The position numbers and the translations under genes were made by a program. This document shows positions 17,515 to 26,342 of a stretch of DNA of 64,000 nt, in pieces. The notes under the pieces are model-generated. The model worked only from the letters and a program-made list of their open reading frames with translations. It did not search any database and was not told where the DNA came from. Positions within the stretch are counted from its first letter, which is position 1. Each line of letters begins with the position of its first letter. Source of the stretch: AC-32 sp963821495 (GTDB taxonomy: Bacteria; Actinomycetota; Thermoleophilia; Gaiellales; Gaiellaceae); NCBI GenBank assembly GCA_963821495.1, contig CAWGEA010000001.1, positions 372,001-436,000 on the forward strand, written 5' to 3'.

Positions 17515-18990
17515 ATGGCGACCGCCGCGATCGCGCCGACACTCATCGGCGTGAGTGCAGTCGCATCCCATCCGTCTGCGTCGTTCAGCGCGACCCTGCG
17601 CGTGCACCTGGACAACCACCCGGGTGCCTTCGCAGCGCTCGCCGGCGCGATCGGGGAGGCCGGCGGTCTGCTCGGCGCGATCGACCTCGTGCGGGTGGAG
17701 AAGGGCAAGAAGATCCGCGACGTGGTCGTGCTCGCAGCCGACCAGAACCACATCGCCCGGATCGTGGAGGCCGTGCGCGCCCTCGACGGGATCGAGGTCG
17801 AGCACGTCTCCGACAGGACCTTCCTGCTCCACCTGGGCGGCAAGCTCGAGGTGGTGCCGAAGACGCCGCTGAAGACGCGCGACGACCTCTCGATGGCCTA
17901 CACGCCCGGCGTCGCGCGCGTCTGCAGCGCGATCGCCGAGGAGCCCGACACGGTCTGGAACCTCACGATCAAGCAGAACACCGTCGCCGTCGTCAGCGAC
18001 GGCACCGCCGTCCTCGGCCTGGGCAACATCGGCCCCGAGGCCGCCCTGCCGGTGATGGAGGGCAAGGCGATCCTGTTCAAGGAGTTCGGCGGGATCGACG
18101 CGTGGCCGATCTGCCTCGACACGACCGACCCTGACGAGATCGTCGCCGCGGTGACCGCGATCGCTCCGGTCTTCGGCGGGATCAACCTCGAGGACATCTC
18201 CGCGCCGCGCTGCTTCGAGATCGAGAACCGGCTGCGCGAGCAGCTCGACATCCCGGTCTTCCACGACGACCAGCACGGCACCGCGATCGTCGTCCTCGCC
18301 GCGCTCCTGAATGGGCTGCGCGTGGTCGGCAAGCGGATCGAGGACGTGCGCGTCGTCTTCACCGGCTCCGGCGCCGCCGGCGCGGCAACGGCGCGGATGC
18401 TGCTCGCGGCGGGCGTGCCCGACGTCGTCTGCTGCGACCGCCACGGCGTGCTCCATCCGGGGCGCGACGGGCTCGACGCGGCAAAGGCTGCGCTCGCGGC
18501 CGAAACGAACCCGCGCGGGCTCGAGGGCACGGCGGACGAGGCGCTCGCCGGCGCGGACGTCTTCATCGGCCTCTCCGGCCCGGGAGCGATCAGCGTCGAG
18601 GGCGTACGGACGATGGCCGACGACGCGATCGTCTTCGCGATGGCAAACCCGAACCCGGAGGTCTCGCCCGAGGAGATCGAGGAGCTCGTCGCCGTCGTCG
18701 GCACGGGCCGCTCCGACTACCCGAACCAGATCAACAACGTGCTCGCCTTCCCCGGCGTCTTCCGCGGTGCGCTCGACGTCCGCGCCAGCGCGATCACGCG
18801 CGAGATGGAGCTGGCGGCGGCACACGCGCTCGCCGGGGTCGTCGACGCCGAGCACCTCGCGGCCGACTACGTGCTGCCGAGCGTCTTCGACCGGAGCGTC
18901 GCGCCCGCGGTCGCGGCGGCCGTCTCCCGCGCCGCCGAGGAGAGCGGTGTGGCGCGGCGCCGGCGGAGGACCTCACCCGCCGGCGCCTAG
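17515..18990 (+). CDS. Malic enzyme with N-terminal ACT domain
   Basis: Oxidatively decarboxylates malate to pyruvate. The 491 residues comprise an ACT domain (about 25-100: ATLRVHLDNHPGAFAALAGA, then IRDVVVLAADQNH), then the malic domain (KTRDDLSMAYTPGVARVC, SDGTAVLGLGNIGPEAALPV, metal-binding DDQHGTAIV) and the NAD(P)-binding domain (VVFTGSGAAGAATARMLLAAG). The short malic core matches bacterial NAD-type enzymes. The ACT domain suggests allosteric control by an amino acid or similar effector. ATG 17515 is used; GTG 17551 is also possible. Divergent from fhs. Together with the glyoxylate shunt it lets C4 acids feed gluconeogenesis or NADPH supply. Confidence 0.92.
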   Translation: MATAAIAPTLIGVSAVASHPSASFSATLRVHLDNHPGAFAALAGAIGEAGGLLGAIDLVRVEKGKKIRDVVVLAADQNHIARIVEAVRALDGIEVEHVSDRTFLLHLGGKLEVVPKTPLKTRDDLSMAYTPGVARVCSAIAEEPDTVWNLTIKQNTVAVVSDGTAVLGLGNIGPEAALPVMEGKAILFKEFGGIDAWPICLDTTDPDEIVAAVTAIAPVFGGINLEDISAPRCFEIENRLREQLDIPVFHDDQHGTAIVVLAALLNGLRVVGKRIEDVRVVFTGSGAAGAATARMLLAAGVPDVVCCDRHGVLHPGRDGLDAAKAALAAETNPRGLEGTADEALAGADVFIGLSGPGAISVEGVRTMADDAIVFAMANPNPEVSPEEIEELVAVVGTGRSDYPNQINNVLAFPGVFRGALDVRASAITREMELAAAHALAGVVDAEHLAADYVLPSVFDRSVAPAVAAAVSRAAEESGVARRRRRTSPAGA

Positions 18991-19000
18991 GCCGGAACGC

Positions 19001-19447
19001 TCACCAAGCTGCGAGCGCCCGCGCGATGTCGAGCGTCGAGAGGATGCCCACGGGACGCGTGGCGCCGCGGGCGACCACGACGAGATGCGTCACGTCGTGC
19101 TCGCTCATCAGCTGCGCCGCCCGGAGCAGCGTGTCGTCGGCGGCGATCGTCAACACGGGGGTGACGGCCGTGCCGCCTGCACTGCGGTCCTCGAGCTCGC
19201 CGCCCACGGCGGCCTGCACGAGGTCCAGATCGGAGATGACGCCCCAGAGACCGACGCCGTTCGCGTCGTCCGTGTCCTCGCCGAACGCGACGACCGCGTG
19301 GATCCGGTAGAGCGCCATCATCCGGGCGACGTCGCGCAGCGGCGTCTCGAGCGGGCACGTGAGCACGCCCGGGTGCATCGCCTCCGCCACCTCGATCTCG
19401 CCGAGGGTCCGGCGCCCGGTTCCTCTGTCCAGCATCAGTTCAGTCAT
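19001..19447 (-). CDS. Two-CBS-domain protein
   Basis: A 148-residue protein made of two CBS motifs (about 20-80 and 95-148; TCPLETPLRDVARMMALYR and PVLTIAADDTLLRAAQLMSE). CBS pairs bind adenosyl ligands such as AMP, ATP or NAD and act as energy sensors. No catalytic domain is attached. A near-perfect ribosome site, GAAGGAGGTGA, precedes ATG 19447, so high expression is likely. Divergent from hsp20 with 148 bases between; convergent with malic enzyme. Confidence 0.85.
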   Translation of the reverse strand: MTELMLDRGTGRRTLGEIEVAEAMHPGVLTCPLETPLRDVARMMALYRIHAVVAFGEDTDDANGVGLWGVISDLDLVQAAVGGELEDRSAGGTAVTPVLTIAADDTLLRAAQLMSEHDVTHLVVVARGATRPVGILSTLDIARALAAW

Positions 19448-19595
19448 TTCGTCACCTCCTTCTGCGTTCCGACTCTGGCGCGCGGGGGGCGGCGGGGCAT
19501 CGGGGAATGGACGTACCCCGGATCAGGCATCCCGCGGATGGCGGTGGCTCCGTCGCGCGCAACGCTGCGGGGAGGAACACGAGGAAGGAGAAGCG

Positions 19596-19946
19596 ATGAC
19601 CGTCATGGAGGCACCCCGCACGGTGCTACCGCGCTCCACGACCCTCGGCAAGACCGAGACGGAGTACGTCGTCATGCTCGACGTGACGGGCTATGCGCTC
19701 GACGACCTGCACGTCGAGATCGAGAACCACGAGGTGACGGTGCTGGGCGACAGCTGGGACCGCCGCCTCGACGAGTCGATCCGGCTCCCGCGCGACGCCG
19801 ACGTCGAGTGGGTGCGCGCGTTCTACGAGCCGGGGCAGCTCGAGCTGCGGGTACCGAGGCTCGGCACCTGCGGCGACGAGCGCCGGCCCGTCGAGATCGA
19901 GGTGCGCCGCCGCGTGCTGCAGAACCCGGACGCCACGCCCTGCTGA
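19596..19946 (+). CDS. Hsp20/alpha-crystallin-type small heat-shock protein
   Basis: A 116-residue protein that is essentially a bare alpha-crystallin domain: EYVVMLDVTGYALDDLHVEI, NHEVTVLGDSW, and the strand pair leading to FYEPGQLELRVPRL, the site of the usual L-x-x-G-x-L-x-v/i-x-v/i/P motif. GAGGAAGGAG precedes ATG 19596. Both N-terminal and C-terminal arms are short and the IXI motif is absent, so oligomerisation may be reduced. ATP-independent holdase is the expected role. It ends one base from the hypE end. Confidence 0.78.
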   Translation: MTVMEAPRTVLPRSTTLGKTETEYVVMLDVTGYALDDLHVEIENHEVTVLGDSWDRRLDESIRLPRDADVEWVRAFYEPGQLELRVPRLGTCGDERRPVEIEVRRRVLQNPDATPC

Positions 19947-19947
19947 G

Positions 19948-20977
19948 CTAACAGATCCGCGGCAGCGGGTCGCCGACGAGCATGTCGACGATCCTGCTGC
20001 CGCCGAAGGCGGTGTCCAGGAGCACGAGACCCTCCGGCTCCGACCTGACCTCGCCCACGATCGCCGCCTCCGCCCCGAGCGCGTCCGCCCGTAGGCGTTC
20101 GAGCGCGTCGCTCGGCGGCCTCGGGCGCGACCACCGCCACGAGCTTGCCCTCGTTCGCGACGTAGAGCGGGTCGATCCCGAGGATCTCGCACGCGCCGAC
20201 GACGGCGGGACGCAGCGGCAGCGCCGACTCGTCGAGCGCGATCGCGAGCCCGGCCTCCCGCGCAAGCTCGTTGAGCGCCGTCGCGAGGCCCCCTCGCGTG
20301 GGGTCGCGGAGCCAGCGCACCGCCTCGCCGAGCTCGAGCAGCGCCGCCGTGAGCTCGTGCAGCGGCGCCGTGTCGCTCTCGAGCTCGACCTCGAGCCGGA
20401 GCTCGCCGCGGGCGATCATCACCGCCATCCCGTGATCCCCGAGCGTCCCGGAGACCAGCACGCGGTCGCCCTCGCGCACCTGCGCCGGGCCAAGCCGAGC
20501 GCCTTCGCGCACGAGGCCGATGCCCGCGGTGTTCACGTAGACGCCGTCGCCCTTGCCGCGCTCGACCACCTTGGTGTCGCCGGTCGCGATCGCGGTGCCG
20601 GCCGCCTCGGCCGCGCGCGCCATCGACGCTGTCAACCGCCGCAGCCGGGCGACCTCGAAGCCCTCCTCGACCACGAACCCGGCCGAGAGCGCGAGCGGCT
20701 GCGCCCCGGCGACCGCGAGGTCGTTCACCGTCCCGTTCACCGCCAGCTCGCCGATGTCGCCGCCCGGGAACTCGAGCGGGTGGACGACGTAGGAGTCGGT
20801 CGTGAAGGCGAGCCGCGAGCCGTTCAGCTCGAGCAGCGCCGCGTCGCCGAGCGGGTCGAGCAGCGGGTTCGAGAGCTCCTCGAGGAAGAGTCCCTCGACG
20901 AGCGCGCGGGAGGCCTTGCCGCCGGAGCCGTGCGCGAGGGTGATCAGCTCGTCGCGGAGCTTCGGGCGCCGCGTCAC
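19948..20977 (-). CDS. hypE: HypE, hydrogenase maturation, interrupted by a one-base shift
   Basis: HypE dehydrates carbamoyl to the cyanide ligand of the [NiFe] site on its C-terminal cysteine. About 342 residues in two frames. The GTG at 20977 overlaps the hypD stop. The first frame holds ITLAHGSGGKASRALVEG, FTTDSYVVHPLEFPGGDIGE, and AIATGDTKVVERGKGDG. Near 20113 (after VVAPEAAE) similarity jumps one frame to DALERLRADALGAEAAIVGE and ends in the essential PRIC. The total of 1030 bases is one more than a multiple of three, indicating a single extra base. Without correction the active Cys is lost. Sequencing error or a recent mutation are both possible. Confidence 0.85.
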
Positions 20978-22080
20978 GCGTGCACGGCGAGGCGGCCGTA
21001 GTTGTAATAGGCCGCGCAGGCACCCTCGCTCGAGACCATGCAGGTGCCGATCGGGCGTTCGGGCGTGCAGGCGGTGCCGAAGACGCGGCACTCCCACGGC
21101 TTGATCGCGCCGATCAGGACCTCGCCGCACTGGCAGGCCTTCGGGTCCTCGACCCGGTTGCCCGGAAGCTCGAACCGCGCCTCCGCGTCCCAGTCGGCCA
21201 GCTCGGGACGCAGCTTGAGCGCGCTCTGCTCGATCCAGCCGAGCCCGCGCCACTCGAAGGTGTCGCGCAGCTCCATCGTCTCGTCGAGCGCCGCCAGCGC
21301 GCGCTCGTTGCCGTCGCGGCGGACGACGCGCGTGTACTGGTTCTCGACCTCGCAGCGGCCCTCGCGCAGCTGGCGCAGCAGCATCACGACCGCCTGCAGG
21401 ATGTCGATCGGCTCGAAGGCGGTCACGACGACCGGCTTGTCGTACTCGTCGACGATGAACTCGTACGGCCGGGTCCCGATCACCGTCGAGACGTGGCCCG
21501 GCGCGACGAACGCGTCGAGCCGCAGGCCCGGCGAGTCGAGGATCGCCCGCAGCGGCGGGCCGATCGTGACGTGGTTGCAGAACGCCGAGAAGTTGCGCAC
21601 GCCCTCGGCCCGCGCCCGCAGCAGCGTCAGCGCCGTCGCCGGCGCCGTCGTCTCGAAGCCGATCGCGAAGAAGACCACCTCGCGCTCGGGGTTGGCGCGG
21701 GCGAGCTCGAGCGCGTCGAGCGGCGAGTAGACCATCCGCACGTCGGCGCCGCGCGCCTTCGCCTCGAGCAGCGAGCCGCGCCCGCCCGGGACGCGGAGCA
21801 TGTCGCCGAAGGTGGTGAAGATCACCTCGGGGCGCTCGGCGAGCGCGATCGCGTCGTCAACGCGGCCCATCGGGATCACGCAGACCGGGCAGCCCGGGCC
21901 GTGGACGAAGTCGACCTCGTCCGGGACGAGCTGCTCGACACCGTGCTTGTAGATCGCGTGCGTGTGCCCGCCGCAGACCTCCATGATCTTGACCGCGCGA
22001 CCGGGCTCGGCGAGCGCGGCGAGCTCGTGCGAGAGGCGCCGGGCCAGCTCGCCGTCGCGGAACTCGTCGACGTACTTCAC
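20974..22080 (-). CDS. hypD: HypD, hydrogenase maturation iron-sulfur protein
   Basis: 368 residues. HypD with HypC forms the scaffold on which Fe(CN)2CO is built. Family motifs are present: IMEVCGGHTHAIYKHG, VDFVHGPGCPVCVIPMG, FFAIGFETTAPAT, and a C-terminal cysteine set (QCGEVLIG, ECRVFGTACTPERPIGTCMV) for the [4Fe-4S] cluster. GTG 22080 overlaps the stop of the short HypC (GTGA), and its own stop overlaps hypE. Intact, unlike hypE and the first hypC. Confidence 0.95.
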   Translation of the reverse strand: MKYVDEFRDGELARRLSHELAALAEPGRAVKIMEVCGGHTHAIYKHGVEQLVPDEVDFVHGPGCPVCVIPMGRVDDAIALAERPEVIFTTFGDMLRVPGGRGSLLEAKARGADVRMVYSPLDALELARANPEREVVFFAIGFETTAPATALTLLRARAEGVRNFSAFCNHVTIGPPLRAILDSPGLRLDAFVAPGHVSTVIGTRPYEFIVDEYDKPVVVTAFEPIDILQAVVMLLRQLREGRCEVENQYTRVVRRDGNERALAALDETMELRDTFEWRGLGWIEQSALKLRPELADWDAEARFELPGNRVEDPKACQCGEVLIGAIKPWECRVFGTACTPERPIGTCMVSSEGACAAYYNYGRLAVHA

Positions 22081-22265
22081 AGCTTCTCCAGCGCGATGCC
22101 CGCGTGGCAGAGCAGCGTGTCGCCGGGCTCGACGGGCGAGACGAGCTCGATCCCGACGCGCTCGCTCCGGCCCTCGACCTCGACGGTCGCGTTCGCCCCG
22201 TCGACCTCGACGACGCGCGCCGCCACCGCCTCGTCGGAGCAGGTGAGGCAGTGCTCGGGGTTCAT
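22077..22265 (-). CDS. Second HypC/HupF-like chaperone, short form
   Basis: A 62-residue protein, MNPEHCLTCSDEAVAARVVE at the start and a C-terminal PGDTLLCHAGIALEKL, the beta-barrel ending of HypC-type proteins. The catalytic HypC cysteine normally follows Met1; here the first cysteine is at position 6 within CLTC. It overlaps both the preceding hypC-like gene and hypD by 4 bases. Likely an accessory chaperone for the hydrogenase large subunit or HypD. Confidence 0.75.
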   Translation of the reverse strand: MNPEHCLTCSDEAVAARVVEVDGANATVEVEGRSERVGIELVSPVEPGDTLLCHAGIALEKL

Positions 22266-22529
22266 GCGCGCGCGCTCTTCCGGATCTCGCGCAGCTCCTG
22301 CTCGTAGGCCTCGCCCATCTGCTCGAGCAGCTCCAGCGTCTCGCGGGCCTGCTCCTCGTCGATCCGCGAGAGCGCGAAGCCGACGTGCACGAGCACCCAG
22401 TCGTCCACCTGCGCCTCGGGGCAGAGTGCGACCGAGACGTTGCGGCGCACGCCCGAGATCTCCGCCTTGGCGATGCCCGCCTCCGCGTCGACCACCTCGA
22501 CGATCTGAGCCGGGATCGCCTAGGCACAT
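22262..22529 (-). CDS. hypC: HypC, interrupted by a one-base shift after the third codon
   Basis: ATG TGC CT at 22529 begins the normal MCL motif, but the rest (AIPAQIVEVVDAEAGIAKAE, then VRRNVSVALCPEAQVDDWVL, VHVGFALSRIDEEQARETLE) lies one frame away. Removing one G of the GG at 22519-22520 restores MCLAIPAQIVEV and, notably, keeps the TAG that ends hypF. The 268-base length is one over a multiple of three. The uncorrected alternative is a GTG start at 22495 that lacks Cys2, which would be inactive. The C-terminal helical tail is typical for HypC. Confidence 0.78.
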
Positions 22530-24670
22530 TGCGCGCTCCTCCTCGCTGCGACGGCTGCCTGTCCGTAGCTTATGCCGCCGTCGTTCGGGGGTACCAGGCG
22601 GTGGGAGAGGACACGGAACCCTCGCTCCTCCAGCCGGGCGGTGGTCGAGCGCAGCAGGCGCAGGTTCTGGAAGCTGCCGCCGGAGAGCACGACCGTCCGC
22701 GGCTCGCCGGCCTCGCCGCAGGCCTCGGCCGCGGCGGCCGCCACCGTCTCGTGGAACCTGGCAGCGACCTGCTCGCGGGGCCGCCCCGCCCGAGCCTCCA
22801 GGTAACAGACTGTCACCAGCTCCGTGGGGTCGCCGAAGCGCCACGGGTACGGCTCCGCGGGCTGCTCGCCGGCGAGCTGCTCGAGCTCGACCGCCGCCTG
22901 GCCCTCGTACGAGACGTGCTCGCGGACTCCGAGCACCGCGGCGACCGCGTCGAACAGGCGGCCCATCCCGCACGCGAGCGGCGGGTCGAGCTTCAGGCTC
23001 TCCCGCACCTGGGCCCAGCCCGGCCAGGGCACGTCGAGGCCCGCGCGCTCGAGGTGCGCCGCGGCGATGCGCCACGGCTCGCGGATCGCGGCCTCGCCGC
23101 CGGGGAGCGGCACGGGCTCGAGGTGCGCCAGCCGCTCGAAGCCCGCCAGGTCGCAGCGCAGCAGCTCGCTCCCCCAGAGCGTCCCGTCGGTGCCGTAGCC
23201 CGTCCCGTCGAAGACGAGCGCGAGCGCCGGTCCCTGCTCGCCGTGCTCGGCGAGGCACGCAGCCGCGTGGGCGTGGTGGTGCTGGACGCCGACGAGCTCG
23301 ACGTCCTGCTCGAGCGCCCACTTCGTCGCCAGGTACTCGGGGTGCAGGTCGTGGGCGACGAGCTCCGGCTCCAGCCGCAGCATCGAGAGGTAGAGCTCGA
23401 GGTCGGCGCGGAAGGCGCGGTAGGCGGGCTCGGAGTCGAGGTCGCCGAGGTGCGCAGAGAGGAACGCCTCTCGCGCGCGTGCGACGCAGAAGGTGCTCTT
23501 CAGCTCCGCCCCCGCGGCGACCAGCGGCGGCGCCTCGTCCGGCAGCGGCAGCGCCGCGGGCACGTGTCCGCGCGAGCGCCGCACCGGGAAGGCGGCGCGG
23601 ACGACCGAGTCCTCGCAGCGCCGGTGGATCGGGCGGTCGTGCGCGAGGAAGGCGTCCGCGATCCCGCCGAGCCGCCGGCGCGCGTCATCGTCGTCGAAGG
23701 CGATCGGCTCGTCGGAGACGTTCCCGCTCGTCAGCACGAGCGGCCCCCGGAAGTCGGCGGCCAGCACGTGGTGGAGCGGGGAGTAGGGGAGCATCAGCCC
23801 GAGCCACGGCGTTCCCGGCGCGATCGACTCGGCCACGTCTGCGCCGGCCAGTCGCCGCACGAGCACCACCGGCCGGGCGGGCGAGCGCAGCAGCTCGAGC
23901 TCGGCCTCCGAGACGTCGGCGAGCGCCTCGGGCTCGCGCGTCAGCACGGCGAGCGGCTTCTCCTCGCGGTGCTTGCGCGCCCGCAGCCGCGCAACCGCCT
24001 CCTCGTTCGAGGCGTCGCAGGCGAGGTGGTAGCCGCCGAGCCCCTTGACCGCGAGGATCCGCCCGGTGTGGAGCAGCGCGACCGCCTGTTCGAGCGGCAT
24101 GCTCAACCGCGGCCCGCAGGCGGGGCAGCAGGTCGGCTCGGCGTGGAAGCGGCGGTCGGCCGGGTTCTCGTACTCGCGCCGGCACGCGTCGCAGAGCTCG
24201 AAGCCGGCCATCGTCGTGTTCGCGCGGTCGTACGGGACCGAGCGGACGATCGTGAAGCGCGGGCCGCACTGGGTGCAGTTGACGAACGGGTAGCGGTAGC
24301 GGCGGTCGTCCGGGTCGAACAGCTCGCGTAGGCAGTCGTCGCAGGTGGCGACGTCGGGCGGAATCAGCGCCGCGCCCGCGGCCGGCTTGCTCGCGACGAT
24401 CCTGAACTCGCGCTCGCCCAGTGGGTCGAGCGGCTCGGCGACGACCTCCTCGACGCGCGCGAGCCGCGGCGCCTCGACGCGCAGCGCCTCCGCGAAGGCC
24501 TCGAGCGCGGGCTCGTCGCCCTCGGCCTCGACGAGCACGCCCTGGCCGTCGTTGAGGACGAAGCCGCCCAGGCCGTGGCGGGTCGCGGCCCCGTAGACGA
24601 ACGGACGGAAGCCGACGCCCTGCACGACGCCCCTCACCCGGAAGCGGCGGCGCGTCAGCAGGACCGACAT
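22520..24670 (-). CDS. hypF: HypF, carbamoyltransferase for hydrogenase maturation
   Basis: 716 residues, slightly shorter than the usual 750. It contains an N-terminal acylphosphatase domain (about 1-95; RRRFRVRGVVQGVGFRPFVY), paired zinc fingers (CDDC, CTQC, CDAC and CPAC), a YrdC-like domain (GRILAVKGLGGYHLACDA; RKHREEKPLAV) and a Kae1-like C-terminal domain (VQHHHAHAAACLAEHG; LVFDGTGYGTDG). HypF makes thiocarboxamide on HypE from carbamoyl phosphate. ATG 24670 is chosen as the first start before the acylphosphatase strand. The stop lies inside the hypC start. First gene of the maturation operon, divergent from the hydrogenase structural genes. Confidence 0.95.
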   Translation of the reverse strand: MSVLLTRRRFRVRGVVQGVGFRPFVYGAATRHGLGGFVLNDGQGVLVEAEGDEPALEAFAEALRVEAPRLARVEEVVAEPLDPLGEREFRIVASKPAAGAALIPPDVATCDDCLRELFDPDDRRYRYPFVNCTQCGPRFTIVRSVPYDRANTTMAGFELCDACRREYENPADRRFHAEPTCCPACGPRLSMPLEQAVALLHTGRILAVKGLGGYHLACDASNEEAVARLRARKHREEKPLAVLTREPEALADVSEAELELLRSPARPVVLVRRLAGADVAESIAPGTPWLGLMLPYSPLHHVLAADFRGPLVLTSGNVSDEPIAFDDDDARRRLGGIADAFLAHDRPIHRRCEDSVVRAAFPVRRSRGHVPAALPLPDEAPPLVAAGAELKSTFCVARAREAFLSAHLGDLDSEPAYRAFRADLELYLSMLRLEPELVAHDLHPEYLATKWALEQDVELVGVQHHHAHAAACLAEHGEQGPALALVFDGTGYGTDGTLWGSELLRCDLAGFERLAHLEPVPLPGGEAAIREPWRIAAAHLERAGLDVPWPGWAQVRESLKLDPPLACGMGRLFDAVAAVLGVREHVSYEGQAAVELEQLAGEQPAEPYPWRFGDPTELVTVCYLEARAGRPREQVAARFHETVAAAAAEACGEAGEPRTVVLSGGSFQNLRLLRSTTARLEERGFRVLSHRLVPPNDGGISYGQAAVAARRSAQCA

Positions 24671-24754
24671 GCCTGCATTGAACCGCGCAAGACCGCACTC
24701 GTAATCGGGGAAGGCACGGATGTAGGCTCGCACGCGTCCCGCGATGCTGACCAC
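24671..24754. promoter_or_regulatory. Divergent promoter region between hypF and hydB
   Basis: The 84-base gap must carry the start signals for both the maturation and the structural operons. In the forward direction TTGAAC (24678-24683) and TAATCG (24702-24707) are 18 bases apart and could be -35 and -10 elements. No clear operator palindrome was seen. Shared use would co-regulate hydrogenase and maturation genes. Confidence 0.3.
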
Positions 24755-25891
24755 GTGAACGCCGAGTCGACGCGCGTGCTCGAGCCCGAAGCGCTGGAGG
24801 CGCTCGTCGCCGGCCTGCGCGCGCTCGGCTACCGCGTGCTCGGCCCGACGCTGCGCGACGGAGCGATCGTCTACGACGAGCTCGAGTCGGCCGACGAGCT
24901 CCCGGCCGGGTGGACCGACGTCCAGGAACCGGGCAGCTACCGCGTGAGGCGCCGCGACGACGAGGCGCGCTTCGGCTACGCCGTCGGGCCGCACTCGTGG
25001 AAGGGCGAGCTGCTGCCGCCGCGGCTGCGGCTCTGGCAGGCGCGGCTGAACGGCAACGGCCTCGAAGTCGAGGAGGAGCCGCTCGACGAGACGCCGCTCG
25101 CGTTTCTCGGCGTGCGCTCCTGCGAGCTGCACGCGATCGCGGTGCAGGACCGCGTCTTCGTCGGCGGGCGCTTCGCCGACCGCGACTACGCCGCGCGGCG
25201 CGAGGGCGTCTTCATGGTCGCGGTGAACTGCATCGAGCCGGGCGGCACCTGTTTCTGCACCTCGATGGGCACCGGCCCGAAGGCCGAGGCGGGCTACGAC
25301 CTCGCGCTGACCGAGCTGCTCGAGGGTGAGCACCGCTTCCTGGCCGAGGTGGGCAGCGAGCGCGGCGCCGCGCTGCTGGCGGAGCTGCCTTCCCGCGAGG
25401 CGGGCGCCGAGGACTTCGCGGCCGCGGGCGCGGCCGTCGAGGACGCCGCGAGCAGGATGGGCCGGCAGCTCGATCCGACCGACCTACAGGGCCTGCTGCG
25501 GCGCAACCTCGAGCATCCGCGCTGGGACGAGGTCGCCGAGCGCTGCCTCACCTGCGGGAACTGCACGATGGCCTGCCCGACCTGCTTCTGCACGACCGTC
25601 GAGGACGCGACCGACCTGACCGGCCAGACGGCGGAGCGCCACCGCGTCTGGGACTCGTGCTACTCGGTCGAGTACTCGCACATCCACGGCGGCGCGATCC
25701 GGCCGAGCAACCGCTCGCGCTACCGCCAGTGGCTCACGCACAAGTTCGGCACCTGGCACGACCAGTTCGGCACGTCGGGCTGCGTCGGCTGCGGCCGCTG
25801 CATCACCTGGTGCCCGGTCGGGATCGACGTGACCGAGGAGCTGACCGCCATCCGAGCGACCGACGGGGAGGCGAATCATGCAGACGATTGA
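24755..25891 (+). CDS. hydB: Group 3b [NiFe]-hydrogenase beta subunit, two [4Fe-4S] clusters
   Basis: A 378-residue electron-transfer subunit related to sulfhydrogenase beta and anaerobic sulfite reductase A. The C-terminal half has two ferredoxin-type sets, CLTCGNCTMACPTC and CVGCGRCITWCPVG; the N-terminal half contains FLGVRSCELHAIAVQDRVF and GGTCFCTSMGTGP. It carries electrons between the small subunit and the diaphorase subunit. GTG 24755 is picked because the homologous start ESTRVLEPEALEAL follows and the upstream part overlaps hypF on the other strand. It overlaps the next gene by 14 bases. Cytoplasmic. Confidence 0.9.
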   Translation: MNAESTRVLEPEALEALVAGLRALGYRVLGPTLRDGAIVYDELESADELPAGWTDVQEPGSYRVRRRDDEARFGYAVGPHSWKGELLPPRLRLWQARLNGNGLEVEEEPLDETPLAFLGVRSCELHAIAVQDRVFVGGRFADRDYAARREGVFMVAVNCIEPGGTCFCTSMGTGPKAEAGYDLALTELLEGEHRFLAEVGSERGAALLAELPSREAGAEDFAAAGAAVEDAASRMGRQLDPTDLQGLLRRNLEHPRWDEVAERCLTCGNCTMACPTCFCTTVEDATDLTGQTAERHRVWDSCYSVEYSHIHGGAIRPSNRSRYRQWLTHKFGTWHDQFGTSGCVGCGRCITWCPVGIDVTEELTAIRATDGEANHADD

Positions 25892-26342
25892 CGCGCTGCT
25901 GCGCGACGTACCGGTGTTCCACGGGCTGGGGGCGGCCGAGCTGGAGCTGATCGCCGGCTGCGGCTCGAACGTCCACTTCGACCTGGGCACGGTGCTGTTC
26001 CGCGAGGGCGACCAGGCCGACACCTTCTACGTCGTCCGTCACGGGACGGTCGCGCTGGAGACGTACGTGCCCGCGCGCGGGCCGGCGATGATCGAGACGC
26101 TCGAGTCCGGCGAGGTCGCCGGCTGGTCGTGGCTCTTCCCGCCCTACCGCTGGCATTTCGACGCGCGTGCGCTGACGCCCGTGCGGGCAACCGCCTTCGA
26201 CGGCGCCTGCCTGCGCGGCAAGTGCGACGCGGACCCGAAACTCGGCTTCGAGCTGATGTCCCGCTTCGCCCAGGTGCTGATCGAGCGCCTGCAGTGGACG
26301 AGGCTCCGGCTGCTGGATCTCTATGGCCGTGACGGCGACTGA
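25878..26342 (+). CDS. Cyclic-nucleotide-binding-domain protein within the hydrogenase operon
   Basis: A 154-residue single-domain protein with the CRP/CAP sensory beta-roll: VLFREGDQADTFYVVRHGTV, ALETYVPARG, and IETLESGEVAGWSWLFPPYR. There is no DNA-binding helix-turn-helix and no catalytic domain. It is nested between beta and gamma subunits with overlaps of 14 and 20 bases, so its stoichiometric production with the enzyme is implied. Likely a regulatory or assembly subunit of the hydrogenase; what ligand it binds, if any, is unknown. Confidence 0.8.
   Translation: MQTIDALLRDVPVFHGLGAAELELIAGCGSNVHFDLGTVLFREGDQADTFYVVRHGTVALETYVPARGPAMIETLESGEVAGWSWLFPPYRWHFDARALTPVRATAFDGACLRGKCDADPKLGFELMSRFAQVLIERLQWTRLRLLDLYGRDGD

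Noticed and set aside
15298..18855. An open minus-strand frame of nearly 1200 codons
   Set aside because: Only its last 158 codons are real (heme-binding protein). The rest is antisense to malic enzyme or out of frame with fhs and is repetitive, Arg/Ala-rich sequence typical of shadow frames in GC-rich DNA.
20105..20120. Programmed ribosomal frameshift in hypE
   Set aside because: There is no slippery heptamer or downstream stimulatory structure, and similar shifts occur in unrelated genes nearby, so an error or mutation is more likely.
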